64,000 nt of DNA, from NCBI GenBank assembly GCA_030428615.1, contig JAUIDN010000002.1:1-64000 (forward strand), given 5' to 3'. Under the pieces are notes generated by a model that ran no database searches, had not been told where the DNA came from, and saw nothing but the letters and a program-made list of their open reading frames with translations. The position numbers and the translations under genes are program-made. Positions 35,965 through 44,548 of the stretch are shown piece after piece. Source of the stretch: Alphaproteobacteria bacterium. Lineage in GTDB: Bacteria; Pseudomonadota; Alphaproteobacteria; Sphingomonadales; Emcibacteraceae. The stretch's first letter is position 1; every line of letters begins with the position of its first letter.

Positions 35965-38900
35965 ATCAGTTCCCTTTCGTTATCAATTGCCTGTTCAATC
36001 TTCTGTCCAAATTTCTGGTACAGGATCGGAAGCAAAATAAGTGTCAGTAAGGTAGACGTTATCAACCCGCCTATCACCACGATGGCAAGTGGTCTCTGTA
36101 TTTCGGACCCGGGGCCCGACGCGAACAACAAGGGGATTAATCCAAATGCGGCAATGCTGGCTGTCATGAGAACGGGACGCAGCCTTCTTATGGCACCTTC
36201 GGTGATCACTTCAGCAAGGGGTTTGGCCAAATCATAAAGCTGGTTAAAATAACTAACCATGACAACGCCATTAAGGACAGCAATACCGAGCAAGGCGATA
36301 AACCCAACTGATGCGGGAACGGAAAGATATTCACCCGATAACCATAACGCGATGATGCCTCCTGTCATAGCAAATGGAATGTTGCTAAGTACCAGAAGCG
36401 CCTGACGGATAGACTTAAAAGTAATAAAAAGCAGCAGAAAAATTAATCCAAGCGCGACCGGTACGACTATACCAAGTCTTTTTGATGCACGCTGCTGATT
36501 TTCAAATTGTCCGCCCCATTCCAATGTGTATCCGCTGGGAAGATCAACATTCCCCGCAACTATTTCTCTGGCTTCTTCGACATAGCCTACAAGATCACGG
36601 CCCGCAACGTTGGCAATGACAACCACCATGCGCGACCCTTTCTCCCTTTGTATCGAAACCGGTCCTTCAACCCTTTCAATTTTGGCTACGAGCGACAGTG
36701 GCACTTTCTTTCCGTCCGGTAGCGTGATCATAAGATTTTCAAAATCCGCCGGACTGTTGCGAAAATCTTCGTGTCCCTTTATCGTTACAGGTATTCGCCG
36801 AGCACCTTCATAAACAAGCCCGACACTGATTCCTTCGATTTGCGCCCGCAGGATTTGGGTGATTTCATCAACCGATAATCCAAACCGTCCCGCCGCCATC
36901 TGATCAACATCGAGACGCAAATATTGTGCCCCCTCATTGGCCGCTTTATAGACATTATCAGCACCATCAATATTTTCAATCAGGTCAATAATCTTTTCGC
37001 CAATCTGGTTAAGCTGCTCCTGATCTTCGCCGAAAATCTTAATCGCAATGTCACCGCGAACCCCGGTTAACATTTCCGAAACACGCATTTCAATCGGTTG
37101 GGTAAAATTATAGGCAATCCCCGGAATAGTCAGGAGAGTTTCATTAATATTTTCGATCAATTCCTCTTTGCTGTCCACGGTCCATTCTTCTTCCGGTTTA
37201 AACACCAGAAACCCATCCGTTTCATTTAACCCCATTGGGTCCAGCCCAATTTCATCTGATCCGGCCCTTGAAACCATACCTTTGATTTCTGGTACATTTT
37301 CCATCAATATCTGCTGGATGCGCGTATCAATTTCGAGTGACTTTTCCAATGTAATAGAAGGAAGTTTTTCCGTCTGTACGATCACATTGCCTTCATCCAT
37401 TGTTGGCATAAAAGTCTTGCCAACCTGGATATAGACAAATACAGCCACTAACAACAGTCCTCCTGAAAAGATAAATATTGTGTTTTTTTGCTCCAATGAC
37501 CAATTCAGGAGGGGGATATACTTTCGCTGCAAAAAACGGACGAAGCGAGTTTCCTTATGGCCTACGTTTCCCGGCAAATATGATGCTACCACCGGAATAA
37601 CCGTCAAAGACAGGATCAGTGAACAGGTCAGGGCGAACACGATCGTCAATGCAACCGGAGAGAAAAGCTTTCCTTCAAGCCCCTGTAACGACAGAAGCGG
37701 CAGGAACACGATAATAATAATCAACATTCCTGATGTCACCGGCAAGGATACTTCACAAACTGCACGATAGATCAAATGCAGTTTCGGATGGCCCGTTTTA
37801 TTTTTATGCGAAAGATGGGTAACAATATTTTCCACGACAACAACCGCAGCATCAACCAAAATACCTATCGCAATCGCCAAACCGCCGAGGCTCATTAAAT
37901 TTGCTGACATTCCAAACCTATTCATCAGTATGAATGTGGAAAGCGCCGCTAAAGGCAAAATAATAGCAACCGTTAATGCCACCCTGATGTCCCCCAAAAA
38001 CACAAGAAGCAATATCAAAACAAGGATGATGGCTTCCCCCAGTGCTTTGGAGACAGAATTAATCGCTCTGTCAATCAGCATGCCGCGATTATAAAATGCA
38101 TTAATGGTAACATCTTCCGGCAGGCTTGCTTCAATTGCGGCCAGTTTTTCCTGGATTCCAAACACAACCTCACGCGCGTTTGCACCACGCAGACTTAACA
38201 CCAAACCCTCAACGGCTTCTCCCTTTCCGTCGGCGGTTACCCCACCGTAACGTGTGATAGAGCCCACATGGACGTCCGCCACATCACTTATACGAACGGG
38301 TTCAGAAAGATGCTCTCTGACAATGATTTGTTCGATATCAGATATATCTATGATGCTGCCGGTTGTGCGAACCAACAATACTTCTTCGCCTTCATTAAGG
38401 CGGCCGGCCCCATCGTTCATATTGTTCTTTTCAACCGCTTCTATCAGCTCGGAAAAAGTAATATTCTGCGCCAGTAGTGCTGCATTATCCGGAACTATTT
38501 CAAATGTCTTTACCAACCCGCCAAGCGCGTTTACATCAGCGACACCGGGGACACTGCGCAGAGCGGGTCTGATAACCCAATCAAGTAAAGATCTTTTTTC
38601 CATCAGGGACATACTGTCGCCCTCAATCGTGAACATAAACATTTCACCAAGCGGCGTTGTCATAGGGGCGATGCCCCCTGTAATCCCCGGCGGCAAGTCC
38701 TCCATTATGGCATTTAGTCGTTCCGATACCTGTTGACGCGCCCAATATATATCGGTGCCTTCTTCAAAATCGATTGTAATATCCGTAAGCGCATATTTGG
38801 ATATGGACCGCAACATGCTTTGCCGTGGAAGCCCAAGCATTTCAATTTCTATCAATGCTGTAATACGGGATTCTATTTCTTCAGGCGTCATGCCCGGGGC

Positions 38901-39056
38901 TTTAAGAATTATTTTGACCTGTGTTGTCGAAACATCGGGGTAAGCATCGATGGGAGTATCATTAAATGACAACCACCCTGCAACAACAATCAACGCAGAC
39001 AGTAATAATATAATGAGCCTTTGGGTTAAGGAAAATTGAATAAGTTTTTTTAACAT
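35961..39056 (-). CDS. Heavy-metal efflux RND pump, CzcA/CusA family
   Basis: 1031 residues, the usual length for HME-RND inner-membrane pumps. It has twelve predicted membrane helices, with the proton-relay motif in helix 4 (GGLAIAIGILVDAAVVVVEN) and the N-terminal NDTPIDAYPDVSTTQVKI signature. The helix-4 form (GGxAIAIG) is closer to CusA, whereas the porter loop SRAGSDEIGLDPMG looks CzcA-like, so the ion (Cu/Ag versus Zn/Co/Cd) is not certain. It works with the adaptor and outer-membrane proteins encoded just upstream; it overlaps the adaptor by one base. Confidence 0.93.
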   Translation of the reverse strand: MLKKLIQFSLTQRLIILLLSALIVVAGWLSFNDTPIDAYPDVSTTQVKIILKAPGMTPEEIESRITALIEIEMLGLPRQSMLRSISKYALTDITIDFEEGTDIYWARQQVSERLNAIMEDLPPGITGGIAPMTTPLGEMFMFTIEGDSMSLMEKRSLLDWVIRPALRSVPGVADVNALGGLVKTFEIVPDNAALLAQNITFSELIEAVEKNNMNDGAGRLNEGEEVLLVRTTGSIIDISDIEQIIVREHLSEPVRISDVADVHVGSITRYGGVTADGKGEAVEGLVLSLRGANAREVVFGIQEKLAAIEASLPEDVTINAFYNRGMLIDRAINSVSKALGEAIILVLILLLVFLGDIRVALTVAIILPLAALSTFILMNRFGMSANLMSLGGLAIAIGILVDAAVVVVENIVTHLSHKNKTGHPKLHLIYRAVCEVSLPVTSGMLIIIIVFLPLLSLQGLEGKLFSPVALTIVFALTCSLILSLTVIPVVASYLPGNVGHKETRFVRFLQRKYIPLLNWSLEQKNTIFIFSGGLLLVAVFVYIQVGKTFMPTMDEGNVIVQTEKLPSITLEKSLEIDTRIQQILMENVPEIKGMVSRAGSDEIGLDPMGLNETDGFLVFKPEEEWTVDSKEELIENINETLLTIPGIAYNFTQPIEMRVSEMLTGVRGDIAIKIFGEDQEQLNQIGEKIIDLIENIDGADNVYKAANEGAQYLRLDVDQMAAGRFGLSVDEITQILRAQIEGISVGLVYEGARRIPVTIKGHEDFRNSPADFENLMITLPDGKKVPLSLVAKIERVEGPVSIQREKGSRMVVVIANVAGRDLVGYVEEAREIVAGNVDLPSGYTLEWGGQFENQQRASKRLGIVVPVALGLIFLLLFITFKSIRQALLVLSNIPFAMTGGIIALWLSGEYLSVPASVGFIALLGIAVLNGVVMVSYFNQLYDLAKPLAEVITEGAIRRLRPVLMTASIAAFGLIPLLFASGPGSEIQRPLAIVVIGGLITSTLLTLILLPILYQKFGQKIEQAIDNERELI

Positions 39057-40165
39057 TATTCCTCGCTCCCCAAACCTTCTAAAATACCTTTCAGGGTCAC
39101 AATGCCGGAGATAGCGATCTGATCCTGAGGATTGAGGTCGCCACTTACAACAAGGGTGGCGCCTTCCTCTGCGATGATATTAACCCGCTTCAAAAGGAAA
39201 CCATCGGATGAACGAACGAACAATGTCGCCTCGTTGTTATCACGAATAACAGACCCGGCGGGAATTTGGTAAAATGTACCCCGATTTATTTTTTGCTCCA
39301 AAGTGACATTGACAAATTGACCGGGAATAAACGCCGATTGTTTTGCTTCCAGTAGTCCACGCACCAGAATACCCTGGTCTTCTTCATGCACCATTTGCCC
39401 GATCGTAATGATCTCCCCCTTTATGTCTGATCCTTCTATATTGATTTTATTACCAATTTTAAGAGACGATCTAAGCCACAACGGGACATGAATTTCCAGC
39501 CACAACTGATCTAACTGACCAACATGATAAAGCGGTGTCATTTCATCAACATGTTCACCAGTGGTCACCATCTGGCTGAGGACCGTTCCGTCAAAAGGCG
39601 CGATAACAGCCATTGTCCGGAGCAATCTTCGCGATTTGGCAAGCTCTTCAATTTGCGCGTCGCTCATTCCGGCAAAAAGCAATGATTGACGTGTCCGCGC
39701 CAGGAATGTGTCAGCTTCATTGAGGTCCGATTGACCCGTTAGGTATGCTTTTTCGGAAATGATGCCATCTTTTATCAGTTCAGCATTGCGGCTGTTATTT
39801 CTGCTTAATACTGCCTGCCTTGATAAGGCATCAAGATAGTTTTGCTGCGCTTCCAAAAAGGCCGGGCTTGAAATTTGTGCCAGTTCCTGCCCTTTTCTTA
39901 TATTGTCACCTTCTGCAACATAAAGAATATTAACGAGCCCCGGCAGAACAGGCGTTAATACTCTTGTATTTAAATTAGGAATGGTTACCTGCGCGGGATA
40001 ATTTTTACTTAAAACCGACGACACCGGCACAAGACCATCCGTTGAGATCCTCATATCGCTTATTTGAGATTGGGAAATTCTTAAATCTGTCTGCGTGTAT
40101 GCAGAAGAAATTCCACATACAAATATACAGATCACTAAACTTAATTTTGCTATACTGGTATTCAC
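39056..40165 (-). CDS. RND efflux periplasmic adaptor (CzcB/CusB-like)
   Basis: 369 residues: signal peptide about 1-24, lipoyl-like barrel halves (LVNILYVAEGDNIRKGQELAQISS and APFDGTVLSQMVTTGEHVDEMTPL), a hairpin between them (about 105-165) and a beta-barrel/membrane-proximal domain. It connects the RND pump to the outer-membrane channel. No heavy-metal-binding His-rich N-terminus is seen, unlike CzcB of Cupriavidus. Its start overlaps the outer-membrane gene by 4 bases. Confidence 0.88.
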   Translation of the reverse strand: MNTSIAKLSLVICIFVCGISSAYTQTDLRISQSQISDMRISTDGLVPVSSVLSKNYPAQVTIPNLNTRVLTPVLPGLVNILYVAEGDNIRKGQELAQISSPAFLEAQQNYLDALSRQAVLSRNNSRNAELIKDGIISEKAYLTGQSDLNEADTFLARTRQSLLFAGMSDAQIEELAKSRRLLRTMAVIAPFDGTVLSQMVTTGEHVDEMTPLYHVGQLDQLWLEIHVPLWLRSSLKIGNKINIEGSDIKGEIITIGQMVHEEDQGILVRGLLEAKQSAFIPGQFVNVTLEQKINRGTFYQIPAGSVIRDNNEATLFVRSSDGFLLKRVNIIAEEGATLVVSGDLNPQDQIAISGIVTLKGILEGLGSEE

Positions 40166-41436
40166 GGCAATAATACTCCCCGAATCTGGTTCTGCCGGGC
40201 AATTGCCCGCTTACATTCAATATTCATTTTTTTATTCTGGCGGGAAGAAACGAAAAACTGTTCCTGGATTTTTAACAAATCAAGCAAACTGCTTTCCCCC
40301 ATATCAAAAGCCTTTTGACTAAGCCTGAGGTTTTCTTCTGCCAGTTCAAAGTGTGAACTTAAAATTGGCAACTGTTGCGCGCACATCTCTAACTCATGTT
40401 CTGCTTCGTGCACTGCCAATTTCAAATCTCGTTCTATATATTTTTTTTCGCGTTCTGCTTGCGCAAGCGCCTGCGCCGCTTCCGAACGTTTGGACGTCAT
40501 ATGCGACGTTGCGCCCAGTGGCACGGAAACACCGACCCGGACGGAATCGATATTGCGATCCAAAGAATGTGCACGCTCTCTCTTGACGCCAAATGATAAT
40601 ACCGGGGCACTGGACCAGCTGCTTTTCGATATTTTATAGTCCGCCCGAAACACCTCCAGTTTGGCATCGGCCAACGCCAATATTGGTGAATTTTCCGGAT
40701 TGATGACAAAATCATGGGATTCTTCAAAATCCCCCAATGTTTCTTCAATAAATTCCGGCACCTCCGTCAAGCCTGTCAGGCTTTCATATCTTTTTGCGAC
40801 GTGAATATATTCGGCCTGCGCATTAAGAAGGGCGATCTTTTGGTCCATAACTTCTGATGATCCTAAAATAGAATCTTTTTTAGGTAGGTTTCCGGCAGCA
40901 ATACGCTTTAGAATCGTATCATTCAGGGATTCGGCAAGTTTCAAATTTCGCTGTGCTTCTTTAAGTTCGAAATCGGCAAGTTCGAGTTCCCATAATAATT
41001 CCCTCACCAGACCAGTGATTTGCAAAACCGTCAATTTTTCATAGGCGTCATTCTCCAGCTTTGACATTCTGGCTTTTTGCCGATTTGCCGATTTTTGTCC
41101 CGGCATCCATAAGGGAAGATCCAACGAGCTTTCCCATTCACGCAAGCCCTGATTTGAAAGAAGGCTATCATTTTGATGATTGATCGATATTTGTGGTGTG
41201 TCTGAAAATAAGCTCGACGCCTTGTTTGATAATGCTGTAGTATAATTTGACTTTGACTGCAGCAGAATTTGGTCAGGAGAAATCGCCATAGCAGCGTCCA
41301 CAACCTCACGCATCGTCAATGACGGGTTTACCCCAATCACAACATGTTCTTCATTTTCGGGTTGCCGTTCCTGAGCAAATAGCACAACCGGACATACCAA
41401 AATAAGTATAAAGTATCTTACCACTCTGATACTCAT
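40162..41436 (-). CDS. TolC-family outer-membrane efflux protein (CzcC-like)
   Basis: 424 residues: signal peptide about 1-21 (cleavage after LFA), then the repeated TolC-type long helices (SNYTTALSNKASSLFSDTPQISI, NLKLAESLNDTILKRIAAGNLPKKD, RLSQKAFDMGESSLLDLLKIQEQ). It forms the outer-membrane exit channel of the metal pump. It is the first gene of the seven-gene operon, preceded by AAGGAGG. The left attachment site of the genomic island lies only 138 bases upstream, so the island entered near this operon's promoter. Confidence 0.9.
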   Translation of the reverse strand: MSIRVVRYFILILVCPVVLFAQERQPENEEHVVIGVNPSLTMREVVDAAMAISPDQILLQSKSNYTTALSNKASSLFSDTPQISINHQNDSLLSNQGLREWESSLDLPLWMPGQKSANRQKARMSKLENDAYEKLTVLQITGLVRELLWELELADFELKEAQRNLKLAESLNDTILKRIAAGNLPKKDSILGSSEVMDQKIALLNAQAEYIHVAKRYESLTGLTEVPEFIEETLGDFEESHDFVINPENSPILALADAKLEVFRADYKISKSSWSSAPVLSFGVKRERAHSLDRNIDSVRVGVSVPLGATSHMTSKRSEAAQALAQAEREKKYIERDLKLAVHEAEHELEMCAQQLPILSSHFELAEENLRLSQKAFDMGESSLLDLLKIQEQFFVSSRQNKKMNIECKRAIARQNQIRGVLLP

Positions 41437-41573
41437 CTCATTTCCTCCTTAAATTATTTAGAGCCCGTTTATCATAGGGAGCTGAAATGAACCTGAAAAA
41501 AGGAGAAGAAATAAAAATTATAACGCTGATAAAATCAATCGCGCTCTTAACTTGATACTATTTTAATGAAAAG

Positions 41574-41591
41574 GTGGTGCCCCCAGTCGGA
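41574..41591 (+). repeat. Left attachment site (partial copy of the tRNA-Leu 3' end)
   Basis: GTGGTGCCCCCAGTCGGA, identical to 57385-57402. Bases 41575-41591 match the last 17 bases of the tRNA gene, CCA included; the tRNA continues only at the right-hand copy, so this one is the distal attachment product. Confidence 0.9.
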
Positions 41592-41639
41592 AGTTCCGCC
41601 AAATTTTAGCACCCTTGATTTTATTAGACTTTTTTCTTT

Positions 41640-41695
41640 CTTGTTACACAGTTTGCCTATTTTGTGTAACAATCTGTGTAACACTTGTGTAACAA
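41640..41695. repeat. Cluster of four TGTGTAACA repeats, probable recombinase arm sites (left end)
   Basis: An inverted copy (TTGTTACACA, 41641-41650) and three direct copies (TTGTGTAACAA at 41662-41672, TGTGTAACA at 41675-41683, TTGTGTAACAA at 41685-41695), spaced 11-12 bases, about one helical turn. The same motif occurs twice at the other end of the island beside the recombinase gene. Confidence 0.7.
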
Positions 41696-41736
41696 CCGAT
41701 CTTATCAATCAGTAGCATGAAGTCAAATCTGCCTTG

Positions 41737-42045
41737 TTATTCACATACTATAATGGCTTGCCAATAAAGAAACGACCCCAGCTTATTACCGTTCGGCGTG
41801 GTATCTAATCTCTGGATCGTTCCAGTCAAGTTGGTTTGACCGCAGGTATCATCTGCAAACTTCTGTACGTGCCGCCTTGCGTCTTCTTCAGTAACCTCAT
41901 TGAGCTTGGTATAGCCGTCAACTGAGTATGATGGCTTTCCTTCTGGGTGATAAGCGGCTGAATAGTCTTGTATGACCTGTGGTGAGCACCCTGTTAAGAT
42001 TAGAAGCGGAAGTAGCATTCTTAAGATTTTCATCATCACTCTCAC
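41737..42045 (-). CDS. Small lipoprotein of unknown function
   Basis: 102 residues (or 99 from the second ATG) with a lipoprotein signal: hydrophobic MLLPLLILTGC with lipobox LTGC at Cys20. Two further cysteines in the mature chain (DDTCGQTN and the C-terminal IIVCE) may form a disulfide. No family recognised. It is the last of four same-strand small genes at the island's left end, all predicted to be membrane or secreted proteins. Confidence 0.6.
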   Translation of the reverse strand: MRVMMKILRMLLPLLILTGCSPQVIQDYSAAYHPEGKPSYSVDGYTKLNEVTEEDARRHVQKFADDTCGQTNLTGTIQRLDTTPNGNKLGSFLYWQAIIVCE

Positions 42046-42061
42046 AATCTGATATTGATAG

Positions 42062-42235
42062 TCATTTATTAGGGCTTCCCCGGTATAGACATTGAGCAGT
42101 TACCTTTTTAGGGTCCTTGCGCTGGAACTCCTTAAGCCCCTGTCGACATTCCGCCATACTGTTATACTCCCGCGTATCGACATACTCCTGACCATAGGAT
42201 GTCATGTATATGATGATCATAAGGACATTCTTCAT
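42062..42235 (-). CDS. Small 57-residue protein with hydrophobic N-terminus
   Basis: ATG at 42235, TGA at 42062-42064. It begins MKNVLMIIIYMTSYGQEYVD and carries MAECRQGLKEF and a Lys-rich region, ending GSPNK. It starts 5 bases after the stop of the upstream membrane-protein gene and ends 16 bases before the lipoprotein gene, filling the operon gap exactly. A short signal-like N-terminus followed by two cysteines suggests a small secreted protein. The ribosome-binding site is weak, so the call is tentative. Confidence 0.5.
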   Translation of the reverse strand: MKNVLMIIIYMTSYGQEYVDTREYNSMAECRQGLKEFQRKDPKKVTAQCLYRGSPNK

Positions 42236-42240
42236 GATTA

Positions 42241-42666
42241 CTAACTTGGTGTATGCTCAGCGATAGCCTTCTCAATGCAACTTTTGACGTTCATAGCCTC
42301 GTCCTCATTTGTTGATTTAAAAATAATTACCGGTATCAGGCCGGTTTTTATACTGACTAATGTCGTTCTCGCAGCAATCCATGAAGACCTAATGATAAAT
42401 CCTAAAACGACAAAGAACATAACCACAAAAAAGATGCCTCGGCCAGTAGTTGGTGGTGTGTCAATAATCGCTACTATAGCAATGAACAATATTAAAATCG
42501 ATATACCGCCAAGGAAGAAAGCACCAGCCTTCTGGGTCACAACCTGTTTTATTTGACCAACGGCCCATGTTTTATCTCCTAACCTTACATGTGCTTCTGT
42601 AATCTCAAGGTCGCCATAAGGTTTCAATTTACTATGAAATTTCTCTGTTTTTCTTACTTCATTCAT
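42241..42666 (-). CDS. DUF6232-like small membrane protein
   Basis: 141 residues: an N-terminal cytoplasmic part with the DUF6232-like pattern (ITEAHVRLGDKTWAVGQIKQV), two membrane helices (about 48-68 and 75-95) and a C-terminal cytoplasmic domain (TLVSIKTGLIPVIIFKSTNEDEA). Family function is unknown. Its start overlaps the stop of the upstream secreted-protein gene by one base. Confidence 0.6.
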   Translation of the reverse strand: MNEVRKTEKFHSKLKPYGDLEITEAHVRLGDKTWAVGQIKQVVTQKAGAFFLGGISILILFIAIVAIIDTPPTTGRGIFFVVMFFVVLGFIIRSSWIAARTTLVSIKTGLIPVIIFKSTNEDEAMNVKSCIEKAIAEHTPS

Positions 42667-43016
42667 TAGTATTGCCCCTCAAATGCAGATGCACACATTC
42701 CCACAGCGTCAGGTAAGGATACTTGCCGTGTAACCTGCTTCTTGAATTCTACCGTACATGCTAAGATTACCATTTCCGGTACGTTGGTTTCTTTTCGCAT
42801 TCCAACCAACGCACTACCGAGTTTTTCATACTGAAGTTCGTCTCTTCTTACACCGTAGGCTATAAGAGCCCTGTCAACACTCGCCTTAATTTCATTTTTT
42901 GAGAAATCACCAACAAAGACAGCTTCCATTTTTTCCAGTGCCGTCATATCCATTGCATTCTGACCAGAAGCATTGGTTATCATGACCAACGATATAAGTG
43001 TAATTAGATACTTCAT
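42666..43016 (-). CDS. Small secreted protein of unknown function
   Basis: 116 residues with a signal peptide (about 1-18, cleavage after ASG) and two cysteines late in the chain (ILACTVEF, GMCASAF) that could pair. AAGGAGG lies 5 bases before the ATG. It is the first gene of the four-gene island operon and is divergent from an XRE-type regulator across 146 bases with TTGCAA-type palindromes. No family recognised. Confidence 0.6.
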   Translation of the reverse strand: MKYLITLISLVMITNASGQNAMDMTALEKMEAVFVGDFSKNEIKASVDRALIAYGVRRDELQYEKLGSALVGMRKETNVPEMVILACTVEFKKQVTRQVSLPDAVGMCASAFEGQY

Positions 43017-43067
43017 GTCCCCTCCTTAAGATGTGATTTCTTAAACTTTAACAATAATCGTATTTAA

Positions 43068-43127
43068 TGCAAATTAATAGTTTGCAATTGATTGCAAAAC
43101 ACACTGTTAGTATCTCGCACTGTTGGT
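43068..43127. promoter_or_regulatory. Operator-like array between the secreted-protein operon and the XRE gene
   Basis: An 18-bp palindrome TTTGCAA-TTGA-TTGCAAA (43081-43098) with a further TGCAAA at 43068-43073, followed by a direct repeat CACTGTTrGT at 43102-43111 and 43118-43127 (16-base period). This is a typical layout for an XRE repressor controlling both divergent promoters. Confidence 0.55.
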
Positions 43128-43162
43128 GTTCATTCCTTATCAAGGTTGATAGGGAGACCGAC

Positions 43163-43501
43163 ATGGACATCAATCAAATTCTAGCAACGAACATCCGCCA
43201 TTTGCGAGACTTGAAAAAAATCAGCCAAGCACAACTTGCTGAAGAGCTTGATTTGTCATTGAATGCTGTTGGAAGAATTGAGCGTGGACTGCTTTCTCCG
43301 TCACTTAAGACTATCCAGAATATCTGCTTTGTTTGCAAGATCAGTGCATCTGAATTATTTGATGTTGAATTTCCGCAAAATCATACAATTAAAGATCGGA
43401 GCAATCGAGCATCTGATCTTCTTCAAATAAATAGCGTCCTAGTACGTATGACAGACAAGGAAATCAGACAGGCTTCTAAATTGCTTCAGGCGCTTAAATA
43501 A
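43163..43501 (+). CDS. XRE-family helix-turn-helix regulator
   Basis: 112 residues from the ATG at 43163, preceded by AGGGAG; the open frame extends upstream but that part lacks the fold. Residues 8-63 are a Cro/CI-type HTH (NIRHLRDLKKISQAQLAEELDLSLNAVGRIERGLLSPSLKTIQNIC). The C-terminal helical tail may dimerise. It probably represses itself and the divergent four-gene operon through the palindromes upstream. Confidence 0.85.
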   Translation: MDINQILATNIRHLRDLKKISQAQLAEELDLSLNAVGRIERGLLSPSLKTIQNICFVCKISASELFDVEFPQNHTIKDRSNRASDLLQINSVLVRMTDKEIRQASKLLQALK

Positions 43502-44007
43502 CCACACTCCATTCAGACTTCGCAAAACAAGTCTTATAACCCGATTTAAATTACACTTTAAACGGCCATAGAACGCCGTATAGTGCTTACTTTAACTTTT
43601 TTGATATGATGGTAGCCAAATGATACATCCGGTTGTGTATGGGCTTTATTTTCAGATTGTGCGAATTGGCCGATAAGTCGAATAAATTCATCTTACCGAA
43701 TTCTAACTATTTCTTCAAGTTGTTATTTTAACTCATCTTCTCGAATTTAAATTTATTCCTAAACTTCTAATCACTATCATTTCCTAAAGCGGTATATTTA
43801 AACCCTTACGTGTACGCGCGCGTTTTAATGCTTTCGAACCCTTTAGGGTGAGACTGTTATTGATGTTATTTAAAAGTTTCTTATTGCCTAGCCCTTATGG
43901 GCCATAAGTGGGTAGCTGAGAAGCACCATAGGTAGGTGCATAGAAACGCCAAAGGGGGGGGGTAGCTGAGAAGCGCCATAGGGTGGGCAATCAGAAACGA
44001 ATTTTAC
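43502..44007. other. 506-bp gene-free stretch of the island
   Basis: No convincing reading frame. It holds a GC-poor left half, a CTTATGG-G-CCATAAG inverted repeat near 43900, and two imperfect direct repeats described separately. Confidence 0.6.
43908..44000 (+). repeat. Imperfect direct repeat of about 43 bp
   Basis: Two units (about 43908-43950 and 43957-44000) share GGTAGCTGAGAAGCRCCATAGG and end in AGAAACG after a variable middle. The second unit is preceded by a run of G. The repeat ends just before the stop of the winged-helix gene and could be a protein-binding site or a structured RNA. Confidence 0.6.
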
Positions 44008-44490
44008 CTATTCAGCTTTTTTAGCTTTGGGTGGCGAAAGATCACCGTCCAAATACGCATACGTCCAGTTTTGTTTTAAACCGGCTTTCAATTTGTCGTA
44101 ATTGTCGATCTTAAGCCCCGGCTCATGACTGTCCCATAAGTGGGTCTTATCTCCGAAAAATATTGTATCTGGACTATCTTTTACCAGTTCAGGACAGAGA
44201 GATTTCATAATATTATTTATGCGATAATGTGAACATGCCATTTTCATTGAATTGTATGTGTGACAAATTAATATTTTATTGGCCAATAGGTACTCGACGG
44301 CGGACCTTACTTGTTTTTTGGATAAGCCTGTATTCTGCTCCCAATAAAATCTCGACCTCGCCACCCAATGCCTTGTGCCGATCTTAATCGAATAGTTGCT
44401 TTGATATAATATCTGGTGAAGCAGTATCGCTGCCGGCAACTTACCTTCGCAGATTAAAACACACGTTCCGATCCGTGAAATATAAGACAT
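44008..44490 (-). CDS. Winged-helix-like protein of unknown function
   Basis: 160 residues. Residues about 35-95 look like a winged helix of the phage replication/partition accessory type (WEQNTGLSKKQVRSAVEYLLANKILICHTY), with an N-terminal helical part (LPAAILLHQILYQSNYS) often seen in such proteins. AAGGAAATAAA precedes the ATG. It may bind DNA at the direct repeats that lie just beyond its 3' end (inference). Confidence 0.55.
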   Translation of the reverse strand: MSYISRIGTCVLICEGKLPAAILLHQILYQSNYSIKIGTRHWVARSRFYWEQNTGLSKKQVRSAVEYLLANKILICHTYNSMKMACSHYRINNIMKSLCPELVKDSPDTIFFGDKTHLWDSHEPGLKIDNYDKLKAGLKQNWTYAYLDGDLSPPKAKKAE

Positions 44491-44548
44491 TTTATTTCCT
44501 TATTGGAATTCAATAGCTTTAACATCAGTTTAATAACCTAATTTTACG

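Noticed and set aside
38254-38736. 160-residue plus-strand frame inside the RND pump gene
   Set aside because: Antisense shadow of a strongly conserved gene, low-complexity Ser/Pro-rich product.
41640-41695. Regularly spaced short repeats that could suggest a CRISPR array
   Set aside because: Units are only about 11 bp with no spacers of constant length, no cas genes are present, and the same motif sits at the recombinase end, fitting arm sites instead.
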